64,000 nt of DNA from Roseibium aestuarii (GTDB taxonomy: Bacteria; Pseudomonadota; Alphaproteobacteria; Rhizobiales; Stappiaceae): assembly GCF_008477545.1 (NCBI RefSeq), contig NZ_VORA01000002.1:372001-436000 (forward strand), in the 5' to 3' direction. Positions 55,518 to 64,000 of the stretch are shown in pieces. Positions within the stretch are counted from its first letter, which is position 1; every line of letters begins with the position of its first letter. The notes below the pieces were generated by a model. It worked only from the letters and a program-made list of their open reading frames with translations, had not been told where the DNA came from and did no database searches. The position numbers and the translations under genes are program-made.

Positions 55518-56239
55518 CAAACCGCCATGACTTCGGCCACGAATTCGTAGCCGCCGGCCCGCACCGTGCGGATGAACTGGAAGGGCGCGCCGCCCGCCTC
55601 CAGCTTGCTGCGAACCCGCGAAATCAGAATGTCGATGTTGCGACCTGTGCCCGTGGCGACAGAGGCGCCGGCGTGGGTGAGATCGATGAGTTGCTCGCGG
55701 CTGAGAACCCGTCCCCGGCGTTCGGCGAGCACCTGCAACAGGTCGAACTCCGCCGGGGTCAGGCTGATCACAGCCCCTTGCGGGTTCTTCAGCACCCGTG
55801 CGGTGCAATCCATCTTCCAGTTTTCGAAAACCATGGTCTTGGTGGTGACGGAGGGGGCCGCCGCCCCCATTTCCACCCGCCGGAACAGGGCGCGCACGCG
55901 GGCAATCAGCTCGCGCGGATTGAACGGCTTGGCAAGATAGTCATCCGCACCGACCTCAAGCCCGACGACCCGGTCGAAGTCGTCCGACTTGGCCGAGACG
56001 ATGATGATCGGCATGGTGCTGGTTGCCCGAAGCCGCCGGCAGATGCTCAGCCCGTCCTCGCCCCCGAGCATCAGGTCGAGGATGAGCAGATCGATCCGGG
56101 CATGACCCAGCACCCGATCCATCTCGGCACTGTTCGTCGCCAGAGAGACCTTCCAGCCGTTGGCAACCAGGTGACGCTCCATGAGAGCGCCGATTTCGGG
56201 ATCGTCTTCGACGATGAGGATATGTTCGGAACGGGTCAT
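55517..56239 (-). CDS. OmpR-family response regulator
   Basis: From ATG 56239 the regulator has 240 residues; an upstream start at 56269 is possible. The receiver has the acidic pair EDD (residues 11-13), the phosphorylation site D55 (LLILDLMLGGEDG) and SAK near 105. The C-terminal winged helix contains LTPAEFDLLQVLAERRGRVLSREQLID and VRTVRAGGYEFV-like end, the OmpR/PhoB form. It is the partner of the overlapping kinase and first in the operon. The 286 bp upstream to the uvrD end show no gene, only a CGAGG/CCTCG hairpin (56447-56465). Confidence 0.94.
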   Translation of the reverse strand: MTRSEHILIVEDDPEIGALMERHLVANGWKVSLATNSAEMDRVLGHARIDLLILDLMLGGEDGLSICRRLRATSTMPIIIVSAKSDDFDRVVGLEVGADDYLAKPFNPRELIARVRALFRRVEMGAAAPSVTTKTMVFENWKMDCTARVLKNPQGAVISLTPAEFDLLQVLAERRGRVLSREQLIDLTHAGASVATGTGRNIDILISRVRSKLEAGGAPFQFIRTVRAGGYEFVAEVMAV

Positions 56240-56525
56240 GCGGCAAATATGCCGAAAGACGACGGGCACGCACGTAAAAAAGTGTAAGGATTCGTTTCCG
56301 GATGTTTCCAGAGCAGATCAAGGACAATCAAGGAAAAGAATAAGTATTGAACGCCCTCAAAAAGCAGAGATGACCATCGCCGACACACCCGGAAGAAGCC
56401 ACAACCCTGCGGAAGGGCATCGCCGGCGCGCCACTTCCCCTTGCGGCGAGGAACGGGGAACCTCGGTCGAAAAGGCCAGGGCAAGACACGGAGCCCCAGG
56501 CCCGTGTCCGCGCCGTGACCGGCGA

Positions 56526-59012
56526 TCAGTGCTTCTCGACGAAACTGTCGAGCACTTTCTTCTGCCCGGCCTTCTCGAATTCGATGGTCAGCTTGTTGCC
56601 CTCGATGGCGGAAATCGCGCCATAGCCGAACTTGATGTGGAACACCCGCTCGCCCAGGCTGTAGGGGGATGGCGTGCTCGCCACCGACTTGGCCACCAGC
56701 TCGCCCTCGATGGTCATCGGCCCGGCCTTGCGCTGGCGCGACGACTTGAAGCTGCCCCGCTCCAGAACCGTGTCCTGTGCGGCGCGCGCCTTCTGCGCCC
56801 GCTGCCAGCCCGGCGTGGAATAGCTGCTTTGGAAGGGGTCGCGCCCATCGAAGCGCGAGGCGCCATAGCCACCCCCACCATAGGAGCCGTAGCCGCCGTA
56901 GTTCGACGAGCTCTCGACGATCTCCACATGGGCCTCGGGCAGCTCGTCGAGGAAGCGAGAGGGAATGGAGGACTGCCACTGGCCGTGGATCCGCCGGTTC
57001 GAGGTGAACCAGATCTTCGCCCGCTTCTTGGCCCGGGTGACGCCCACATAGGCCAGACGCCGTTCTTCCTCGAGACCGGCCTTGCCGCTCTCGTCCAGAG
57101 CCCGCTGATGCGGGAAGAGGCCTTCCTCCCAACCGGGCAGAAACACCGTGTCGAATTCCAGTCCCTTGGCCGAGTGGAGCGTCATGATCGACACCGCGTC
57201 CAGCCCTTCCTCGCTGTCCCGGTCCATCACCAGGGAGATATGCTCGAGGAAACCGGCCATGCTCTCGAACTCTTCCATGGAGCGGATGAGTTCCTTGAGG
57301 TTGTCGAGCCGACCGGGCGCCTCTGCAGAGCGGTCGGTGCGCCACATTTCCGTATAGCCGCTCTCGTCCAGGATGATCTCGGCCAGCTCCGTATGCTTGG
57401 CCGTTTCCAACTCCCGGCGCCAGCGGGCGAAATTGTCGAGCACGCCCTTCAGGGCGGTGCGCGCCTTGGGCTTGATCTCTTCCGTCTGGCAGAGCTGGAA
57501 GGCGGCTTCCATGAGCGGAATGCGGTTGGCCCGCGCCAGCTCGTGCACCAGCTTCAAGGTGGCGTCCCCGAGCCCCCGCTTCGGCGTGTTGACGATGCGC
57601 TCGAAGGCCAGATCGTCGGCCGGCTGCACCACGCAGCGGAAATAGGCCAGCGCATCCCGGATTTCGAGACGCTCATAGAAGCGCGGACCGCCAATGACCC
57701 GGTAGTTGAGCCCCATGCTGACGAAACGGTCTTCGAAGGACCGCATCTGGAAGGAAGCGCGAACGAGAATGGCAATGTCGTTGAGCCGGTGCCCCTGGGT
57801 CTGCAGGGTCTCGATTTCCTCGCCGATCGCGCGCGCTTCCTCTTCCGAATCCCAGGCCGACGCAACCGCGACAGGCACTTCGTCCGGATCGGAAATGTCG
57901 GTGAAGAGCGTCTTGCCCAGACGCCCCTCATTGTGACTGATCAGGTGAGAGGCCGCCGCCAGGATGTGGCTCGTCGAGCGATAGTTGCGCTCCAGACGGA
58001 TGACCTTGGCCCCGCGGAAGTCGTGCTCGAAGCGCAGGATGTTGTCCACCTCCGCCCCGCGCCAGCCATAGATCGACTGGTCGTCGTCGCCGACGCAGCA
58101 GACGTTCGCATTGCCCTGGGCCAGCAGACGCAGCCACAAATACTGGGCGACGTTCGTGTCCTGGTACTCGTCCACCATCATGAAGCGGAAACGGCGCTGA
58201 TAGTCGGCGAGAATGTCCGGGTTGTTCTTGAACAGGGTGATAACGTGGAGCAGCAGGTCGCCGAAATCGCAGGCGTTCAGGATCGACAGGCGGTCCTGAT
58301 ATTCGGCGTAGAGCTTGCGGCCGATGCCGGCGAAGGCGGCCGCCTCCCCATGCGAGATCTCGTTCGGGGTCTGGGCCCGGTTCTTCCAGCCATCGACCAT
58401 TCCGGCAAAGGCCCGCGGCGTCCAGCGCTTCTCGTCGAGCCCTTCGGCCTGGATGATCTGCTTGATCAGACGCAGCTGGTCGTCCGTGTCGAGGATGGAG
58501 AAACCGGACTTCAGGCCGACCAGTTCCGCATGGCGGCGCAGGATCTTCACGCAGATGGAGTGGAAGGTGCCGAGCCAGGCCATGCCTTCCACGTGACCGC
58601 CGATGAAGCCGGCGATGCGGTCCTTCATCTCGCGCGCCGCCTTGTTGGTGAAGGTCACCGCAAGGATTTCCGAAGGCCGGGCCGAGCCCGTCGCCAGAAT
58701 ATGGGCGATGCGGGTGGTCAGGACGCGGGTCTTGCCCGTGCCCGCACCGGCGAGCACCAGCAGCGGGCCCTCCAGCGTCATCACCGCGTCGCGCTGTTCC
58801 GGGTTCAGCCCTTCCAGATAGTCCGGCGCCTGGGACCGCCGGGCCGCCATGGCCCGGGCCGCAATGCCTCCTCCTGCCGTAGCAGCAGGGGCCGGCTGGA
58901 AGCCGCTGGGCGCGAGACCGGACGGCCGGTCGCCGGGAAATCCGTCGTCGCCGCCGAACCCGTCGGGAAAGGTGTCTTCGATGTCGTCGGGATACCCGTT
59001 GGGGTCAGCCAT
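56526..59012 (-). CDS. uvrD: UvrD/PcrA-type superfamily 1 DNA helicase
   Basis: The 828-residue helicase unwinds DNA in 3'-5' direction during nucleotide excision and mismatch repair. From ATG 59012 there is an acidic, disordered 65-residue tail, then LNPEQRDAVMTLEGPLLVLAGAGTGKT split over the Q motif and Walker A (88-95), FMMVDEYQDTN (Walker B), QSIYGWRGAEV (motif III), LERNYRSTSHI (IV), TLHSAKGLEFDTVFLPG (V) and VGVTRAKKRAKI (VI). The C-terminal tail ends with a Tudor-like segment (FHIKFGYGAISAIEGNKL), as in PcrA/UvrD for RNA polymerase contact. A near-consensus SOS box lies upstream. Confidence 0.95.
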   Translation of the reverse strand: MADPNGYPDDIEDTFPDGFGGDDGFPGDRPSGLAPSGFQPAPAATAGGGIAARAMAARRSQAPDYLEGLNPEQRDAVMTLEGPLLVLAGAGTGKTRVLTTRIAHILATGSARPSEILAVTFTNKAAREMKDRIAGFIGGHVEGMAWLGTFHSICVKILRRHAELVGLKSGFSILDTDDQLRLIKQIIQAEGLDEKRWTPRAFAGMVDGWKNRAQTPNEISHGEAAAFAGIGRKLYAEYQDRLSILNACDFGDLLLHVITLFKNNPDILADYQRRFRFMMVDEYQDTNVAQYLWLRLLAQGNANVCCVGDDDQSIYGWRGAEVDNILRFEHDFRGAKVIRLERNYRSTSHILAAASHLISHNEGRLGKTLFTDISDPDEVPVAVASAWDSEEEARAIGEEIETLQTQGHRLNDIAILVRASFQMRSFEDRFVSMGLNYRVIGGPRFYERLEIRDALAYFRCVVQPADDLAFERIVNTPKRGLGDATLKLVHELARANRIPLMEAAFQLCQTEEIKPKARTALKGVLDNFARWRRELETAKHTELAEIILDESGYTEMWRTDRSAEAPGRLDNLKELIRSMEEFESMAGFLEHISLVMDRDSEEGLDAVSIMTLHSAKGLEFDTVFLPGWEEGLFPHQRALDESGKAGLEEERRLAYVGVTRAKKRAKIWFTSNRRIHGQWQSSIPSRFLDELPEAHVEIVESSSNYGGYGSYGGGGYGASRFDGRDPFQSSYSTPGWQRAQKARAAQDTVLERGSFKSSRQRKAGPMTIEGELVAKSVASTPSPYSLGERVFHIKFGYGAISAIEGNKLTIEFEKAGQKKVLDSFVEKH

Positions 59013-59047
59013 GTGCACGCGCGCCGATTCTGATGATCACTTCAGAA

Positions 59048-59062
59048 GAACAATATAGCAAC
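59048..59062 (-). promoter_or_regulatory. LexA (SOS) box candidate of uvrD
   Basis: On the minus strand GTTG-CTATATT-GTTC differs at one base from the alphaproteobacterial LexA site GTTC-N7-GTTC. It lies 36-50 bp before the uvrD start. Confidence 0.55.
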
Positions 59063-59158
59063 AAAAGCGGCAGCGGCGAGGCATCTCCGGGAGTTTTCAT
59101 GGGAAAAGGCCCTCTCCCGTTCCGCGCTCGCCTCAGGGGCGATCCAAGCCAGCCGTCC

Positions 59159-59632
59159 TCACCCCCGGTGAAAGCGCTCGCCCCGCCCGAGGATCGCGCC
59201 ATTGTAGGAGGCAACGCCCATTTCCAGACTGGAGGCGATGTTGCGGGCGCGGGAGAGAAAATGCTCGGCCGCCACCGGCGGGCATTCGGCGGCAACCGTC
59301 TCGCCAAAGAGCGCGAGCCACCGGTCGAAATGGGTCGCATCCACGGGCAGCACCATGTGCCGCGGCATGGGCGTGCCGGAATAGGCGCCAGTGGCCAGCG
59401 CGACCGAGGACCAGAACCGGTACATGGTCTCCAGATGAGGCTGCCAGTCGGTGATCCGCTCGGCAAAGACCGGTCCGAGCAGATCATCGCCGCGAACCCG
59501 GTCATAGAAGCGATTGACCACCCGCTCGATCATTTCGTGATCGATCCCCGTCTCCGCCTGGATGCGGGCACTCATGCGCGCCCGCCGCTCGGCCGGCGTC
59601 AGGGTCTCGTCATCGTCGATCGGATGGCTCAT
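59159..59632 (-). CDS. Group III truncated hemoglobin
   Basis: A 157-residue globin from ATG 59632. The N-terminal 25 residues are a charged tail; the globin begins IDHEMIERVVNRFYDRVRGDDLLGPVF, followed by HLETMYRFWSSVALATGAYSGTPMPRHM, which holds the proximal region motifs of class III (P) truncated hemoglobins, and ATHFDRWLALFGETV. These proteins bind heme and handle O2 or NO; the precise role of class III is poorly known. It is about 130 bp downstream of the divergent uvrD region, on the same strand as the epimerase. Confidence 0.9.
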   Translation of the reverse strand: MSHPIDDDETLTPAERRARMSARIQAETGIDHEMIERVVNRFYDRVRGDDLLGPVFAERITDWQPHLETMYRFWSSVALATGAYSGTPMPRHMVLPVDATHFDRWLALFGETVAAECPPVAAEHFLSRARNIASSLEMGVASYNGAILGRGERFHRG

Positions 59633-59705
59633 ATCGTGTTCCGAAGTTGCGGGCCGCGGTGGCGGGGTGCCGTGACAGCCTTTATCCGCCCGCCGCCCCG
59701 CGCCT

Positions 59706-60572
59706 TCAAGTGTCCAGACTGTCGCAGAACTCGCGGATATGATCGCGGATCGAATGACGCGGCTCCCAGCCAAGCGCGCGAGTCTTTTCGGTCATCACAT
59801 CGGCGGTCATGCGGTTGCCCGGGCGTTCGGGCAGCATGCGGATCTCGCCACCGAACATCTTCGCAATCTCCAGGATCGAGAAGGATTCCGGGCTGCCGAT
59901 GCCGAATTCGTCGCCATAGCCGTTCTGCCCGACCAGCAGGATCCCGTCGACGATGTCATTGATGTGGGTGAAATTGCGCTTCTGCACCCCCGGCGACACG
60001 ACGGTCAGCTCCTCGCCCTTGCGGCGGCGCTCCTTGAACAGGGCGATCAGCGTCGCATACTTGCCGCTGGCGATCTCGCGCGGGCCATAGGCGTTGTAGA
60101 AATAGGTGATCGCATAGGGCACGCCGAACCAGGTGCCGTAATTCTGCACGAGCTCGGTGTTGGTCGCCTTGGTCCAGGCATAGGGGCTCTGGCTGCGTCC
60201 CATGCCGCCGTCGCCGAACTTGGTGCTGGAGCCCGCATAGATCAGCTTGGCGCCCGTCTTGCGGCAAAACTGAAGCACGGCGAAGATCCCGTCCTTGTTG
60301 GACCGCCAGACCTGTTCCACATCCTCGAAGGACTGCTCGACCCGGGAATACTCCCCGAGGTGGTAGATATAATCCGGAGCAAAGTCGATCAGCTCGGCGA
60401 TATCCTTGGTCTCGCCCCGCAGATAGGTCACACCGGAAACGTGGTTCGCCTCGCTGCCCGTCGAGTAATTGTCGAGCGACCAGACTTCATGGCCGGGCAG
60501 GTCCCGCAGCCGCTCACACAGATGGGAGCCGATGAACCCGGCCCCACCCGTCACCAATACCTTCACACCCAC
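59706..60572 (-). CDS. NAD-dependent epimerase/dehydratase (extended SDR)
   Basis: A 288-residue extended SDR. The NAD-binding motif TGGAGFIGSH is at the N-terminus (about 8-17), followed by LDNYSTGS, YIYHLGEYS, the catalytic SST triad (GSSTKFGDGG) and YAWTK with the Y-x-x-x-K pair. Family likeness is to UDP-sugar 4-epimerases, but the usual substrate-binding C-terminal part is short and no glycan genes are adjacent. The exact nucleotide sugar cannot be given. It is about 75 bp upstream of the globin gene. Confidence 0.88.
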   Translation of the reverse strand: MGVKVLVTGGAGFIGSHLCERLRDLPGHEVWSLDNYSTGSEANHVSGVTYLRGETKDIAELIDFAPDYIYHLGEYSRVEQSFEDVEQVWRSNKDGIFAVLQFCRKTGAKLIYAGSSTKFGDGGMGRSQSPYAWTKATNTELVQNYGTWFGVPYAITYFYNAYGPREIASGKYATLIALFKERRRKGEELTVVSPGVQKRNFTHINDIVDGILLVGQNGYGDEFGIGSPESFSILEIAKMFGGEIRMLPERPGNRMTADVMTEKTRALGWEPRHSIRDHIREFCDSLDT

Positions 60573-60666
60573 GAAAATGTCCCCTGCTTGTCACTTTGTC
60601 CCATGCGGATAGCCCCCGGTCCTACAGGATGGCGCGGCCTGCGTCACCCGCCGAGGTACACTCTCC

Positions 60667-63215
<2,549 letters not shown>

Positions 63216-63274
63216 TCGATCTGCGAGGCCTCTGGCCTCCCCCGACTTCATCTGAGCTCCCCCCGATGACTTAT

Positions 63275-63307
63275 CGGCGGCCCTCCTCCCGGGCCGCCGT
63301 TTTTTTA
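63275..63307 (+). terminator. Rho-independent terminator of the small membrane-protein gene
   Basis: CGGCGGCCC and GGGCCGCCG pair around TCCTCCC, followed by TTTTTTT. Confidence 0.95.
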
Positions 63308-63338
63308 TGTCGCGGGCGGGAGCGCGCAGGAATGGGTC

Positions 63339-64000
63339 TCAACCGGCGCCTTCGGTGAGCAGCTTGCGGGCGGCGGCGCGCGCCTCTTCGGTGATGGTGC
63401 TGCCCGCGAGCATGCGCGCGATTTCCTCGCTGCGATGGTCCTCGTCAATCCGCTTCACCCGGGTGGCCACCCGGGCCTTGCCGGCGTCTTCCTTGGCAAT
63501 CAGGAAATGACCGGCGGCCCTTGCCGCGACCTGCGGCGCATGGGTGACGGTCAGCACCTGCACATTGGCGGCAAGGCGTGCAAGCCGGACGCCGATCGCC
63601 TCGGCCACAGCCCCGCCGACGCCGGTGTCGATCTCGTCGAAGACAAGCGTGGGAACAGAGCCCTTGTCCGTCAGGCAGACCTTCAGCGCCAGCAGGAAGC
63701 GCGAGAGCTCGCCCCCGGACGCCACCTTCATCATCGGTCCCGGACGGGTGCCCGGGTTGGTCTGAACATGGAACTCCAGCTGGTCGTTGCCCGACCGGCT
63801 GCGGCTTTCCGGATCGCTCGTCATGTCGACGATGAAGCGCGCCCGCTCCAGCTTCAGGGCCGGAAGCTCCGCGCCGACGGCCTTCTCCAGCGTGCGAGCC
63901 ACCTTCTCCCGGCGGGCCGACAGTTTTACCGCAAGCGCGTCATAGGTCTCGCGTGCCTTGGTGACCGCGCCTTCAAGCGCTGCGAGCTTGTCCTCTCCCG
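63339..64000 (-). CDS. recN: DNA repair protein RecN, 3' part
   Basis: Only the C-terminal 219 or so residues are in the window; the frame is open at the right edge. RecN is an SMC-like ATPase acting in double-strand break repair. The coiled-coil end (EGAVTKARETYDALAVKLSARREK split at the edge) leads into the head domain: the ABC signature VASGGELSRFLLALKVCL, Walker B LVFDEIDTGVGG and VTHAPQVAARA with the RecN-specific wording. It is upstream of ligA on the same strand, an arrangement common in this class. Confidence 0.93.
   Translation of the reverse strand, partial: GEDKLAALEGAVTKARETYDALAVKLSARREKVARTLEKAVGAELPALKLERARFIVDMTSDPESRSRSGNDQLEFHVQTNPGTRPGPMMKVASGGELSRFLLALKVCLTDKGSVPTLVFDEIDTGVGGAVAEAIGVRLARLAANVQVLTVTHAPQVAARAAGHFLIAKEDAGKARVATRVKRIDEDHRSEEIARMLAGSTITEEARAAARKLLTEGAG

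Noticed and set aside
56181..59033. 950-residue frame opposite uvrD
   Set aside because: Covers uvrD with all helicase motifs on the other strand; no recognisable domain in the antisense product.

Overview
This is a GC-rich window of ordinary alphaproteobacterial chromosome. The best markers of the group are a circularly permuted (two-piece) ssrA/tmRNA gene followed by an alpha-type sspB, an HWE-like histidine kinase preceded by a good match to the EcfG general-stress promoter, the hflK-hflC-DUF2065-degP cluster, and a GTTC-N7-GTTC-like SOS box upstream of uvrD. I cannot fix the order from sequence alone; a Rhodospirillales-like organism fits. I see no prophage, insertion sequence, CRISPR array, plasmid module, rRNA or tRNA gene.

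Layout. 0-1.5 kb: an edge-truncated LprI-like protein and a secreted matrixin-type metalloprotease. 1.8-4.1 kb: a TetR regulator with a palindromic site, then ilvC, whose 3' end is repeated in tandem (102-bp period). 4.2-9.5 kb: HWE-like sensor kinase, GGDEF diguanylate cyclase, lipoprotein-type D,D-carboxypeptidase and a YadGH-type ABC exporter. 9.7-18 kb: a GNAT-NUDIX fusion, PhzF-like protein, divergent AraC/SDR pair, ArsR-SRPBCC operon with operator, leuA with a leucine-rich leader peptide, and a GNAT enzyme. 18.5-27.2 kb: miaA and serB with overlapping divergent start codons, a papain-like protease, and a leftward cluster folA-GNAT-hflK-hflC-DUF2065-degP.

27.5-38 kb: two tandem Tat-exported TRAP binding proteins converging on one dctQM pair, a GH1 beta-glucosidase, a YnfM-like MFS exporter divergent from its LysR regulator, an EamA transporter and thyA. 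38-40 kb: ssrA, sspB, a DUF4169 protein and a ribbon-helix-helix protein. 40-53 kb: a very large AsmA-family protein, an FAD-linked D-lactate-type dehydrogenase, two divergent CLC proteins, a PhyH-type dioxygenase, an aminopeptidase P and a DUF1127-like small protein. 53-64 kb: prmA, an OmpR/EnvZ-type two-component system, uvrD/pcrA, a truncated hemoglobin, an NAD-dependent epimerase, ligA, a small membrane protein and the 3' part of recN.

Functional links. Branched-chain amino acid synthesis is represented twice (ilvC, leuA), the second with its own attenuator. Trans-translation has both its RNA and the adaptor that delivers its tagged products to ClpXP side by side. Membrane protein quality control (HflKC, DegP) is clustered. 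I did not find a convincing undescribed multi-gene system. The most unusual items are the ilvC 3' tandem repeat, the GNAT-NUDIX fusion, the leucine leader peptide, and the candidate EcfG and LexA sites. Coordinates and motifs were read by eye; family assignments rest on motif recognition, not on database searches.
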